Under the pieces are notes generated by a model, which saw only the letters and a program-made list of their open reading frames with translations, searched no databases and was not told where the DNA came from. Below are positions 1-9,416 of a stretch of 64,000 nucleotides of DNA, one piece after another (positions within the stretch are counted from its first letter, which is position 1; each line of letters opens with the position of its first letter). This DNA comes from Sorangium aterium (GTDB lineage Bacteria > Myxococcota_A > Polyangia > Polyangiales > Polyangiaceae), in contig NZ_JAQNDK010000005.1 of assembly GCF_028368935.1 (NCBI RefSeq), positions 372,001 to 436,000 of the forward strand, in the 5' to 3' direction. The position numbers and the translations under genes were made by a program.

Positions 1-1473
1 TCGCCGGCGAGCGATCCCCTGGCGATCGACGTATTGAACGGCAAGGCCGAGCGGGTGCTCAGGTCCGAGAAGGACGGCCGCCAGGTGACGCGGTACATCT
101 GGGACGACCCGCCCGAGGTGCCCGAGGAGCCGCTCGCCCCGCACCTCGCGGAGGTGCTGCCGGTCGTCGTGGGCTCGACGTTCCACGGATGGCACGACTT
201 CCGGGAGTGGTACCGGGGCGCGGTCGCTGGCTTCATGGAGCCCGACGATCAGGTCCGCCGGCTCGCCGCGGAGCTCACCAAGGGCAAGGCCACGCGCGAG
301 GACAAGCTGCGGGCGCTCTTCGACTTCGTGTCGGACGACATCCGGTACGTGAACTTCGTGTCGGGCGAGTGGTGGCTGCCGAACCGCCCGCAGGAGCTCC
401 TGGCGCGGCGCCAGGGCGACTGCGACGACAAGGCGATGCTGCTCATCACGCTGCTCAAGTCGATCGGCATCGAGGCGACGGAGGTGCTGGTGCAGACGCG
501 CTACACGGGCCAGCCCTCGCTGCTCCGGAGCGAGGTGGCGGCGATCCCGGTGTTCGATCACGGCATCGCGTACCTCCCGGGCGCGGGCGGCGCGCCGGGC
601 CTGTGGCTCGACGCGACGAGCCCGCAGAGCCGCCTGGGTCCGCTGCCGGCGATGGACGCGCGCACGCTGGCGCTGTTCGTCGACGAGGGGCCGCCGAAGA
701 TCGTGGAGACGCCGGCGAGCTCGCCGGCCGATCACGGCGTCGACGCCGAGTGGACGATCGCGCTGCTCCCCTCCGGCGCGGGCGAGCTCGCGGCGAAGGA
801 GCGGCACATCGGCGACGCGGCGTTCGAGCTCCGGTCGAACCTGGCGGAGGCCGACGCGCGCGCGCAGTGGGTCGAGCAGTACCTCGCGTACGGCTGGTTC
901 CCGACGGTCGACGTGAAGCCCAAGGTGGCGTTCCAGGCCGATCTCCCGCACGGGGCGGCGACGCTCGAGTACGAGGCGCGCTCCGAGGGGCTCGCCCGCC
1001 GCGAGGGCGCCGAGCTCTCCGTGCCGCTCTCGGGCGCGTCCACGATGACGTCGCAGCTCGCGCCGCTCGTGAAGCGCACGCTGCCGGTGGTCCTGCCGCC
1101 GAGCTTCGCGCCGCGGCACCACAACCGGACGATCACGATCACCGCCCCGCCCGGGTACGTGTTCGCCGAGCTCCCGCCGGGCGGCGACGAGAACGGCGGC
1201 GCGTTCGGGCGGGCGACGATCTCCTTCGCGAAGGCGCCCGGCAAGAACGCGGTGGTGGTGAAGGAGCGCGTGATCCTCGATCAGTCGACCATCCCGGTGG
1301 CGCAGTACGCCGCCTGGCGCGGCTGGCTGCAGCGGGTCGACGGGCTCTTGCACCGGATGGTGCGGCTCTCGCCTGTCGCGCCCGCGACCAAGCAGGCGCG
1401 CAGCGCGCTGGACACCGAGGCAGGCGGCGGCGCCGGTGCGGCGCCGCCGCAGGCGCGCGGCGCGATCCACTGA
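1..1473 (+). CDS. Transglutaminase-like domain protein, 5' truncated
   Basis: The reading frame is open from the first base, so the true start lies upstream; the TTG at 34 is only the first possible start inside the window. The visible part carries a transglutaminase-like core with the nucleophile in RQGDCDDKAMLL (about residue 133 of the fragment), a following FDHG histidine and an LDAT aspartate, giving a Cys-His-Asp order. Downstream is a beta-rich region typical of DUF3857/transglutaminase proteins, ending in an Ala/Gly-rich tail. Members of this family are usually exported or membrane-linked and their substrates are mostly unknown. It is read in the same direction as the CBS gene, 195 bases away. 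Function beyond the fold is not shown by the sequence. Confidence 0.85.
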   Translation, partial: SPASDPLAIDVLNGKAERVLRSEKDGRQVTRYIWDDPPEVPEEPLAPHLAEVLPVVVGSTFHGWHDFREWYRGAVAGFMEPDDQVRRLAAELTKGKATREDKLRALFDFVSDDIRYVNFVSGEWWLPNRPQELLARRQGDCDDKAMLLITLLKSIGIEATEVLVQTRYTGQPSLLRSEVAAIPVFDHGIAYLPGAGGAPGLWLDATSPQSRLGPLPAMDARTLALFVDEGPPKIVETPASSPADHGVDAEWTIALLPSGAGELAAKERHIGDAAFELRSNLAEADARAQWVEQYLAYGWFPTVDVKPKVAFQADLPHGAATLEYEARSEGLARREGAELSVPLSGASTMTSQLAPLVKRTLPVVLPPSFAPRHHNRTITITAPPGYVFAELPPGGDENGGAFGRATISFAKAPGKNAVVVKERVILDQSTIPVAQYAAWRGWLQRVDGLLHRMVRLSPVAPATKQARSALDTEAGGGAGAAPPQARGAIH

Positions 1474-1668
1474 CGAGCGGCTTCGCCCTCGCGCGGGCGG
1501 CGCGCCAGGCGCTTGCTCGTCCGCTCGCGGCGGCGGCGATCGGCCATCCCGCGCGCCGCGTCCACCCGCCGGCCACGCGCGCCATCGCGGTTGGTACCGT
1601 TCTGGCTAGCCGATCCCTGTCGTACGCACGCACAACCCCGAACGCGCTGCCCAGGGGAGGGACTCGCC

Positions 1669-2589
1669 ATGTCGCTCGAAGAGTACCGACGCCCGCGAAT
1701 GATCGTTCTTAGCCCGCGCTCGACCGCTTATGACGCCGTGAGGGCGATGATGGACAACCACGTCGGCGCGGTCCTGGTCCACGACGGCCAGCGCCTCGCC
1801 GGCATCGTGACCGACCGCGATATCGCGCTGGAGGTCGTGGCAGGCGACCTCGACGCGCGCAGCACGATGCTGCGCGACATCATGTCGGACGAGATCGCGA
1901 CGCTCGAGCTCGACGCGTCGATCGACGACGCCGTGCGCACCATGCGCGATCATGCGTGTCGGCGCGTGCCGGTGACCGAGCAAGGGCGGCCCGTCGGCCT
2001 GGTGACCCTCGACGATCTGCTCGCCGATGGGGTCATCGACGCGGAGGTCGCCGGCTCCGTCGTGAAGGCGCAGCTCGAGGTGGCCGCCCGGTTCAAGCCG
2101 GAAGGCGCGATGCACCCCGAGGCGACCGCGCGCCCGGAGCGCTCGCACGGCCGCGTGCGCGCCCTCACCCGGCGCAAGGCGCGCGCCGACAGCGCGTATG
2201 GCCGGCTGATCCACGCCGTCGAGCGCCACAGCGGCCTCCAGCAGCGCGACCGCGCGGAGCTCGCGCTGCAGATCGTCCTCGGCTGCCTCTGCCGCAGGGT
2301 GACGCCCCAGGAGGCGCGGCACCTCGTCGCGCAGCTGCCCTCGAAGCTCCACCCGTCGCTCGAGCCGTTCCTCGACGGGCCCGACAAGCGCATCACGACC
2401 GCGACCATCGAGGCCGACGTCGCGCGCGAGCTGCGCATGGACCGCGAGGCCGCCGGCTTCGTGCTGCAGGCGATCTGCGAGGCCGTCGCCGACAGCGTGT
2501 CCGCGGGGGAGATCGAGGGGTTCCGCGGTCAGCTCCCGCTCGACATGAAGGACCTGTTCCCGCCGACCCCGCTGCGCCGGGCCGTCTAG
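1669..2589 (+). CDS. CBS-pair protein with C-terminal DUF2267
   Basis: A 306-residue protein. I chose the ATG at 1669 because a GGGAGG ribosome-binding site sits just upstream; the frame is open further upstream but has no site. Residues about 8-60 and 70-125 form two CBS motifs (GAVLVHDGQRLAGIVTDRDI, then CRRVPVTEQGRPVGLVTLDD), the usual adenine-nucleotide-sensing pair. After a basic linker, residues about 180-295 match the helical DUF2267 pattern (ERHSGLQQRDRAE, LHPSLEPFL). CBS modules commonly regulate a partner by binding AMP, ATP or SAM; the partner here is unknown. The stop codon directly abuts the stop of the convergent epimerase gene, with no gap. Confidence 0.9.
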   Translation: MSLEEYRRPRMIVLSPRSTAYDAVRAMMDNHVGAVLVHDGQRLAGIVTDRDIALEVVAGDLDARSTMLRDIMSDEIATLELDASIDDAVRTMRDHACRRVPVTEQGRPVGLVTLDDLLADGVIDAEVAGSVVKAQLEVAARFKPEGAMHPEATARPERSHGRVRALTRRKARADSAYGRLIHAVERHSGLQQRDRAELALQIVLGCLCRRVTPQEARHLVAQLPSKLHPSLEPFLDGPDKRITTATIEADVARELRMDREAAGFVLQAICEAVADSVSAGEIEGFRGQLPLDMKDLFPPTPLRRAV

Positions 2590-3591
2590 CTACGCTTGCG
2601 GCCAGACCACGCCGCGGGCGCGCAGATCGGCGACGGTGTCCGCGAGGGTCTCGAGCGGGTCGCGCGGCGTCCAGCCGAGCTCTCGCCGGGCCTTCGTCGC
2701 GTCGAGGTACCAGAAGTGCTGGCCCATCTCGGCCGACACCGGATCGACCGGCAGATCGAACGGCAGCCGCTTCCGCGCCTGCTCGATGAGGTGCGCGCCC
2801 GCCTTCGCGAGCGCGATGCTCCGCGGCAGCCGCAGGGCGGGGGCCGGGACGCCGGAGATGCGCGCGAGGCGGCGGAAGAAGACCTCCAGGCTCATGTTGG
2901 CGGCGCCGAGCAGGTAGCGCTCGCCCGCGCGGCCCTTGTCCATCGCCAGCGCCATGCCCTGGGCCGCGTCGCGGGCGTCGACGAAGGAGAGGCCGCCCGC
3001 GGGGGTGAAGGGGAGCCGGCGCTCGAGGAAGCTCACGATGTCCCCGGTCGAGGCGCCGTGGACGTCGCCCGGGCCGAGCAGGATGCTCGGGTTGACGGCG
3101 ACGACCTCGAAGCCGGGCCCGCTGCGATCGAACGCCGCGCGCTCGGCGTACAGCTTCGAGCGGTAGTAGGGCCAGCCGGCGATGAGGTCGATCGGCGTCG
3201 CCGCCGTCTCGTCGCGGACGTCGCTCGGGTCCTTGCTGACCGCGACGACGCCGCTCGTGCTCGCGATCACCGCGCGCTTCACCCCCGCGTCGCGGCAGGC
3301 GTCGAGGGTGATCTTGGTCCCCTCGACGTGCGTCCGGTAGAGCGCCTCGGCGTCCTCACGGCGCCGCGAGACGCGCCCCGCGCAGTGGAAGACCCCGTCG
3401 CAGCCCTCGGCGGCGCCGCGCACCGACCCCGCGTCGAAGATGTCTCCGCGGCGAAGCTCCACGCCTTGCTCGGCGAGCGCGGGCGCCTCCGTCCGGCAGA
3501 GCGCCACCACGTCATGGCCACCCCCACGGAGCGCCGTGACGAGGTGCGATCCCAGGAAACCGGTCGCCCCGGTGACGAGATAGCGGCTCAT
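2590..3591 (-). CDS. NAD(P)-dependent epimerase/dehydratase (extended SDR, HpnA/dihydroflavonol-reductase-like)
   Basis: A 333-residue extended short-chain dehydrogenase. The N-terminus has the Rossmann motif TGATGFLGSHL, followed by the acidic RRGDIFD segment, the FHCAGRVSR strand, the catalytic STSGVVAVS serine region and a YYRSK Tyr-x-x-x-Lys motif near residue 143. The family reduces or epimerises sugar-, sterol- or terpenoid-like substrates using NAD(P)H. Its ATG overlaps the stop of the upstream 1527-residue acyl reductase/ligase gene (ATGA, 3588-3591), so the two are almost certainly translationally coupled, which suggests it acts on a product of that lipid enzyme. The substrate cannot be read from the sequence. 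Confidence 0.9.
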   Translation of the reverse strand: MSRYLVTGATGFLGSHLVTALRGGGHDVVALCRTEAPALAEQGVELRRGDIFDAGSVRGAAEGCDGVFHCAGRVSRRREDAEALYRTHVEGTKITLDACRDAGVKRAVIASTSGVVAVSKDPSDVRDETAATPIDLIAGWPYYRSKLYAERAAFDRSGPGFEVVAVNPSILLGPGDVHGASTGDIVSFLERRLPFTPAGGLSFVDARDAAQGMALAMDKGRAGERYLLGAANMSLEVFFRRLARISGVPAPALRLPRSIALAKAGAHLIEQARKRLPFDLPVDPVSAEMGQHFWYLDATKARRELGWTPRDPLETLADTVADLRARGVVWPQA

Positions 3592-6500
3592 GCGAGATCG
3601 AAAACCTTCTGGAAGGTCTGGAGGAGGGAGATGTCGTTCGATTTCACGAGGCCCGTCATGAACTCCATCGGGCTCGGTGTGTAGGCCTCGCGGACGATCT
3701 TGGTGAATATCTCGGGCGTCGTCTTGAGGACACAGTCCGCTTGCTGGCTTGGCTTACCGATCCGCGCCTCGCAGCTGGCCGGGTCGATCCGCAGCGTCCA
3801 CTTCGCCTCGTCCTCCGTGCCGAGCGTCACGTAGTAGGTGATCGGCTGGGTGACCCGCCCGGCGACGTATTTCGACTCGAGCTCGCGGAACAGGACCGTG
3901 AGCGGGTGCTCCTTGGTGGTGGTAGCGGCCTGATCGATGCTCTCGACCCGGCTCAGATCGAGGGCGCCGCCCTCTTTGAGCTTGATGACGGCGAGCTGCG
4001 TGAGCTCCGCGACCTTGCGGCAGGCCACCGCGTACTTCATCCCGGCGGTGAGCCGCCGGAGGTCGCCGATCGTGAGCGGCGGCCCGATGCGCGCGACGAG
4101 GTCGCGGCGGATCGGGACGGTGCGCCCCTTGGGGAGCGCCTCGAAGGTGCCGCCCAGGTAGAGGGGCAGGATGTCGACGTTGTGCGTGAGCGCGAGGTGC
4201 CCGATCGCCGGCTTGAACTCGAGGATGCCGCCGTCGGGGCTGCGCGTGCCCTCCGGGAAGAGGAGCACCGTCCGCCCGCGGTCCAGGATCTCGCCGGTCT
4301 GGCGCAGCGCCGTGCGGAGGCCGCCCTTGCGGTCGAAGGGCGCCAGGTTCGTGAGGTTCTCGAAGTAGGCGCGCCGCCAGCGGTTGCCCTCGAAGAAGTA
4401 GTCCTGGGCGGCCAGCGAGACGAGGCCGTCCCCGTAGCTGCCCAGCGCGAACTTCACGAGGCCCATGTCGAGGTGGCTCGCGTGGTTCGAGACGACGATC
4501 GTGTTGCGGTTGTGCGGGATGAACGCGCGCCCGTAGACCTTCGGGCGCATGACGTTCCCGTAGAAGCCGGACTGGACCTTGTTCATCCAGTGCTTGGCGA
4601 AGTCGGCCACCGGTCGAGGGATGTGGATCGGCTCCTCGCCCGGGCCCTGCGCCTTCGGCTCTGCGATCGCCGCGCCGGCGTCCTGCGCGACGGCCGCCGC
4701 GCCCGCGCCGGCCTCGGCGGCGAGGCGCGTGACGATCGCCTTCACCTCGGAGCGCTTCACCTGACCGGACGCGGTGCGCGGCAGGTCGGCGTCGTGGAGG
4801 TGGAGGGCCATGGGGTGGCACGGCTTGGGCAGCCCCTGGATCGCCGTCCGGAGCGCGTCGAGCGCGCGCTCGTGCTGCGTGGCCCGCGCGAGCGCCTCGT
4901 CGCCGTCGCCGTCCTTCGCGCCGGGCGCCGTGGGGACGGCGAGGCAGGCGACCTGCTCGCCGCCTCGGCCGTTGTCGATCCCGACGATGGCGAGCTCCTT
5001 GACGTGCTCGACCTTGCCGAGCATTCGCTCGATGTCGGCCGGGTACAGGTTCTCGCCCTTCGCCGCGCTGATCACCTCGCTCTGCCGGCCGACGAGGACG
5101 AGCCGCCCTTGCTTGTCGAGCTTGCCGAGATCGCCGGTGCGGAGCCACCCGTCCGCGTCGAGGACCGCCTGGGTCGCGCCCGGGTCGTCGGCGTAGCCCT
5201 TCATGACGTTGGCGCCGCGCGCGAGCACCTCGCCGACGCCGTTCGCGTCCGGGTTCGCGATCTTGATCTGCACCCCGGGGATCGGCTTGCCGACGTTCCC
5301 TGGGTTCGCCGCCGGCGAGGGCCTGGCGACGGTCAGGAGCGGCGCCGCCTCGGTCAGGCCGTAGCCCTCGGCGAGCGGCAGGCCGAGCCCCTTGAACACG
5401 GCGGCCGTGTCCCTGGGGAGCGCCGCGCCGCCCGAGATGAGGAAGCGGACGTTGCCGCCGAGCGCGTCGTGGACGCTGCCGAAGAAGAGGCGCCCCGCGT
5501 TCAGGCCCAAGCGCTTGCCGAGCATGCGGTTCAGCTCCATCGCCCAGCTGAACGCGGTGGCCGCGGCGGGCCCCTGCTCCTTCACCCTGGCGACGATCTG
5601 GCGCTCCAGCATCTGCCAGAGCGCCGGCACGCCGACCATCGCCGTGACGCGCGCCCTCTTCAGCCCGTCGCTCACCCGATCGGCCGAGACGTCGTCGAGG
5701 TAGATGATCCGCGCGCCCTGCGACAGCGGCAGGAGCAGGCCGCAGGTCACCTCGAAGGTCTGGTGCAGCGGCAGCACGCTGAGCACGCGGTCGCTCGCCT
5801 TGAGCGGGAACAGCGGCGCCAGCGAGGCCAGCAGGGCCGTGAAGTTGCCGTGCGTGAGCAGCACGCCCTTCGGCTCCCCGGTCGTGCCGCTCGTGTAGAC
5901 GACGCTCGCGACGTCCTGGCTGCCCACGCGCACGTCCGGGGGCGCGAGCCCGTCGCCGGACGCCGGCCCCAGGTCGGGCACCTGGCCCTCGGCGAACCCG
6001 CCCATGTCGAAGGCGACCAGGTTCGGCAGCGCCGCGCGCACGTCGGCGCCGAGCTTCTCCGCCACGCCGCTGTCCCAGAGGACGACCTTCGCCGTCGACG
6101 AGCGGAGGACGTCCGCGAACGCCTTCGCGTCGAGCGCGGGATCGATCGGGACGGCGACGGCGCCTGCGCGGAGGATACCGAAGTAGGCGACGGGCCACGC
6201 CGGCTGGTTCGCGCCGGAGAGCGCCACGCGATCGCCGCGGCGGACGCCGAGCGCGGCGAGGCGCGCGGCGGTCATGCAGGCGGCGTCCCGGAGCTCGCGG
6301 TAGCTCGTGCGCGAGAGCCCGTCCTGCTCGAACCGCTGCACCGACAGCGCGTGATCGAAGCGCTCGGCGACCTCGTCGAGCAGGTCGACCAGGCTGTCGT
6401 AGGGCCGGAGCGGCTTGATCTCCCGGCGGAGCATCTCCTCCATGAGCGGGAAGGCCCACTTCTCCAGGCCGGGGAGGTGCACGTTCCAGATGTAGTCGCG

Positions 6501-8171
6501 CCAGTCGATCTTCTCGGGCGCCCAGACGAAGCGCGCCCGCTCCTCGGGGGGCATGCGGGCCATCGCCGCGCGCGTGTTGGCGCACGAGTAGACCCAGTCG
6601 CCCTCCGCGACGAACGGCATGAAGACCTCGAGGAGCGTGGCCGTCTTCTGCTCGGTCCTGGCGGCGCTCTCCAGCGCGGCCGCCGCCGGCTTGAGGAGGG
6701 CCGCGGCGGGGCCGACGCTCGCCGTCTTGAGCAGGCCGCCCAGGCCGCGGAGGGCGCCCTCGATGGCGCGCGCGCCGTGCGCGCCGTACTGCTGCCGGGT
6801 CAGCCCGCGCGGCTCGAAGCGGGACGACACGACGTCGAAGAGCGAGGTCTTCTTCCCCTCGAACACCTGCCGCCGCTTGTAGAGCCCGGCGAGCTCCAGG
6901 TAGCGCGTCACGCGGCAGCCGTTCGTGTCGGTCGATCCGTACTGGTACACCGCGGGCGCGCGGCCCTCGATGAGCTCGCAGAGCGAGGCGATCATGCCGC
7001 TCGCGGTCATGTCGACCGGGATCAGGTCGAGCCGCACGTCGTGGTCGCCCGGGAACTGCACCTGCCCCTTCGAGGCGAGGTAGAGGTACGGCGCCGAGGT
7101 GTTGATCCCCTCGTTCCAGCCGCAGAACGGGAACTCGACCGCGGTCTCGACGACGGCGGGGCGGACGATGGTGAAGGGCAGCCCGGAGCTCGCGAGGACC
7201 TGCTCGCCGATGCTCTTCGTGTAGGTGTAGATGTTGGTCCACCCCCAGAAGAGCGCGCGCTCCTTGCCGGCCTCGATGAGCCGGTCCTTGATGAACTTGC
7301 GCTTCACCCTGGCGAGCTCGTTCTCGAGCGCGCTGCCCCGGCACGGCTCGCTGCGCGCGGCCAGGTTGGCCTTGGCCTCGTCGAGGAAGGCGCTCTGCCG
7401 GAAGGCGTCCTCGCACCGCTGGCGCGCCTGCTGCACGAGGTCGAGGCACTCGCTGATCTCGCGCTGCGGATCCCAGTGCGACCGATCGAGGGTCCGCTTC
7501 GGGCAGGCGGCGCCGAACCACGTCTCGCCCGCGGCGCGGGGGAAGGGGATCTCGGCCGGGTGGTTCTCCTCGATGAGCCCCGAGCGGTAGCCCGCGACGA
7601 AGCAGGTGCTCGTGTGCATCACCTTGGCCCCGAGGGTCCGCGCGAGCTCGACGAGGTTGCTGATGCCGAACGCGTTGACCTCGAGCGCCTCGTCGAGCGG
7701 CGGGTTGAAGTCGACGACGCCGGCCACGTTCACGACCGCGGCGATCGTGCCCGTGAGCTCCCCCACGCGGTCGCCCAGCCCGAGCAGCGGCAGGCCGACG
7801 TTGCCGTTCATGGGGGTGATCTTCTGCCGCAGGTACTCCTCGAAGGCGGGCCCGGGGTACTGCTCGCGGATCGGGTCGAAGACCGGCGAGGTCACGATCT
7901 GCGACCAGAAGCGCTCCTCCGGCGACTGGCTCTCCTTGGCCCGGACGAGCAGGTAGATGTGGGCGATCTCCGGGAACCTCGCGAGCAGCATGGCCAGCCA
8001 GACCTTGCCGAGGAAGCCGGTCCCTCCGACCACCACGAGCCGCTTGCCCGAGAGCACATGCGACGGCATCAGCGGCGGGGCCGCCGCGGTTTCCTCGCCC
8101 TTGGCCCCACCCGGCGACCCCGGCACTGCCTCTCCGGCGCCGGCCCCGTTCGTAACACCCATATGGCTCAT
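3588..8171 (-). CDS. Four-module lipid enzyme: fatty acyl reductase - acyl-CoA/ACP ligase - acyltransferase - SCP2-like
   Basis: A 1527-residue fusion. The start is placed at the ATG at 8171, preceded by GGAG five bases away; a TTG at 8195 is in frame but has no site. Module 1 (about 45-560) is a fatty acyl-CoA reductase: TGFLG Rossmann motif, YTYTK catalytic Tyr/Lys near 313, then a FAR C-terminal-like region. Module 2 (about 590-1140) is an ANL adenylate-forming ligase: YTSGTTGEPKG near 757, EGYGLTE, RTGDLG. Module 3 (about 1190-1400) is a PlsC-type acyltransferase: NHASHLD near 1227 and FPEGTRS near 1305. Module 4 (about 1430-1527) resembles an SCP2 lipid-carrier domain. No acyl carrier domain is evident. 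Activation, reduction to aldehyde or alcohol, and esterification in one chain would suit ether-lipid or wax-type products. It heads a coupled pair with the epimerase gene. Confidence 0.93.
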   Translation of the reverse strand: MSHMGVTNGAGAGEAVPGSPGGAKGEETAAAPPLMPSHVLSGKRLVVVGGTGFLGKVWLAMLLARFPEIAHIYLLVRAKESQSPEERFWSQIVTSPVFDPIREQYPGPAFEEYLRQKITPMNGNVGLPLLGLGDRVGELTGTIAAVVNVAGVVDFNPPLDEALEVNAFGISNLVELARTLGAKVMHTSTCFVAGYRSGLIEENHPAEIPFPRAAGETWFGAACPKRTLDRSHWDPQREISECLDLVQQARQRCEDAFRQSAFLDEAKANLAARSEPCRGSALENELARVKRKFIKDRLIEAGKERALFWGWTNIYTYTKSIGEQVLASSGLPFTIVRPAVVETAVEFPFCGWNEGINTSAPYLYLASKGQVQFPGDHDVRLDLIPVDMTASGMIASLCELIEGRAPAVYQYGSTDTNGCRVTRYLELAGLYKRRQVFEGKKTSLFDVVSSRFEPRGLTRQQYGAHGARAIEGALRGLGGLLKTASVGPAAALLKPAAAALESAARTEQKTATLLEVFMPFVAEGDWVYSCANTRAAMARMPPEERARFVWAPEKIDWRDYIWNVHLPGLEKWAFPLMEEMLRREIKPLRPYDSLVDLLDEVAERFDHALSVQRFEQDGLSRTSYRELRDAACMTAARLAALGVRRGDRVALSGANQPAWPVAYFGILRAGAVAVPIDPALDAKAFADVLRSSTAKVVLWDSGVAEKLGADVRAALPNLVAFDMGGFAEGQVPDLGPASGDGLAPPDVRVGSQDVASVVYTSGTTGEPKGVLLTHGNFTALLASLAPLFPLKASDRVLSVLPLHQTFEVTCGLLLPLSQGARIIYLDDVSADRVSDGLKRARVTAMVGVPALWQMLERQIVARVKEQGPAAATAFSWAMELNRMLGKRLGLNAGRLFFGSVHDALGGNVRFLISGGAALPRDTAAVFKGLGLPLAEGYGLTEAAPLLTVARPSPAANPGNVGKPIPGVQIKIANPDANGVGEVLARGANVMKGYADDPGATQAVLDADGWLRTGDLGKLDKQGRLVLVGRQSEVISAAKGENLYPADIERMLGKVEHVKELAIVGIDNGRGGEQVACLAVPTAPGAKDGDGDEALARATQHERALDALRTAIQGLPKPCHPMALHLHDADLPRTASGQVKRSEVKAIVTRLAAEAGAGAAAVAQDAGAAIAEPKAQGPGEEPIHIPRPVADFAKHWMNKVQSGFYGNVMRPKVYGRAFIPHNRNTIVVSNHASHLDMGLVKFALGSYGDGLVSLAAQDYFFEGNRWRRAYFENLTNLAPFDRKGGLRTALRQTGEILDRGRTVLLFPEGTRSPDGGILEFKPAIGHLALTHNVDILPLYLGGTFEALPKGRTVPIRRDLVARIGPPLTIGDLRRLTAGMKYAVACRKVAELTQLAVIKLKEGGALDLSRVESIDQAATTTKEHPLTVLFRELESKYVAGRVTQPITYYVTLGTEDEAKWTLRIDPASCEARIGKPSQQADCVLKTTPEIFTKIVREAYTPSPMEFMTGLVKSNDISLLQTFQKVFDLA

Positions 8172-8465
8172 CGAGACTCCAGGAAGGCCGCTCAATTCGC
8201 GCCTGGGCAGGAACGCGTCAAGGGTGAGGTGCCGCGAACCGGGGTTCGCGCCCTCCCGGCATGCGGTTTGCTCGATTTGCTCGCGGAATCGGGGTCATCG
8301 CAGGGGACGGACGAGGTGGCCCGGGCGTTGCCCCCATGCGTGAGAGCGCGTGAGGGCGCGTGGAGGGCGCGCGGGCGCGCGCGGATGGCGGGGGCCGTGG
8401 CAGATCCGGTCGGCTCGGGGCAATGCCTTGCCGGCGGCGGGGAAGCGCCCCAAGCAGTGCGGCCC
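8172..8465. other. Divergent intergenic region between the lipid fusion gene and endonuclease IV
   Basis: This 294-base gap lies between two divergent starts and must hold both promoters. The half near 8340-8400 is extremely GC-rich with runs of GCGCG. I see no convincing -35/-10 pair, no long inverted repeat and no coding frame of its own. Confidence 0.5.
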
Positions 8466-9416
8466 ATGATCTTCGGCGCGCACGAGTCCGTGGCCGGCGG
8501 CCTTCACCGCGCGATCGCGCTGGCGGGGGAGGACCGCTGCGAGGCGGTGCAGATCTTCACCAAGGTCTCGGGCCAGTGGCGGGAGCCGGCGCTGAGCGCG
8601 GAGCAGATCGCCGCGTTTCGCGCCGCGCGCGCGGCCTGGGCCGGCGCGGGCCGGACGCTCGCCCACGCGAGCTACCTCATCAACCTGTGCGCCGACGACG
8701 CCGCGATCCTCGAGCGCTCGCGGGAGGCGCTGTTCCAGGAGCTCGCGCGGTGCGACGCGCTCGGGATCGACTTCGTGGTGTTCCATCCGGGCGCGCCGCG
8801 CAGCCTCGGCGAGGAGGTCGGCCTCGATCGCATCGGCGAGAGCCTGTCGATCGTGCTCTCTCGCGCGGAGGGCCTCCGCGCGCAGCTGTGCATCGAGAAC
8901 ACGGCCGGGCAGGGGTCGACCCTCGGCGATCGCGTCGATCAGATCGCCGCGATGATCGATCGCGCCGGGCCGGAGGGGTCGCGGCTCGGGGTCTGCGTCG
9001 ACACGCAGCACGCCTTCGCGGCGGGGCACGACCTCCGGAGCGAGGCCGGCTACGAGCGGTTCTGGAGCGACTTCGGCCGGCTGCTCGGGCTGGAGCGGCT
9101 GAGGTGCATGCACATGAACGACTCGAAGGCGGGGCTCGGCCAGCGGCTCGATCGGCACGAGCGCATCGGCGACGGGGAGATGGGGCTCGCGCCGTTCTGG
9201 CGCCTCGCGAACGACGCGCGGCTCGCGCGCGTGCCGGCGGTGATCGAGCTGCCGCCGCTCTCGAAGGAGCGGCGCGGCTACATGGAGGAGATCGCGCGGC
9301 TGCGCGCCCTCGAGGGCGCGGCGGAGCCGGTCACCCTACCCGGTGCGGCACCCGGACCCCCTTCTCGTCCGCCACGCGGATCGCCGTCTCGTAGCCCGCG
9401 TCGGCGTGCCGGATGA
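8466..9416 (+). CDS. nfo: Deoxyribonuclease IV / AP endonuclease (Nfo family)
   Basis: A 316-residue TIM-barrel enzyme for base-excision repair, cleaving DNA 5' of abasic sites. The ATG at 8466 starts [12 protein letters not shown], the usual first strand. All nine expected metal ligands can be placed: His in AHASY, His in FHPG, Glu in CIENTAGQG, Asp and His in VDTQHAF, His in CMHMNDSK, Asp and His in DRHERIGDG, and Glu in VIELPP. Known members are about 280 residues; this one carries roughly 30 extra C-terminal residues rich in Pro, Ser and Arg. That tail is encoded where the gene runs 86 bases into the 3' end of the convergent urocanase gene. Confidence 0.93.
   Translation: MIFGAHESVAGGLHRAIALAGEDRCEAVQIFTKVSGQWREPALSAEQIAAFRAARAAWAGAGRTLAHASYLINLCADDAAILERSREALFQELARCDALGIDFVVFHPGAPRSLGEEVGLDRIGESLSIVLSRAEGLRAQLCIENTAGQGSTLGDRVDQIAAMIDRAGPEGSRLGVCVDTQHAFAAGHDLRSEAGYERFWSDFGRLLGLERLRCMHMNDSKAGLGQRLDRHERIGDGEMGLAPFWRLANDARLARVPAVIELPPLSKERRGYMEEIARLRALEGAAEPVTLPGAAPGPPSRPPRGSPSRSPRRRAG

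Noticed and set aside
3741-8465. A plus-strand open frame of about 1575 codons upstream of nfo
   Set aside because: It is the antisense of the lipid fusion gene; its translation is Arg/Asp/Leu-rich with no domain, as expected from GC-rich frame shadows. Only the part from 8466 is a gene.
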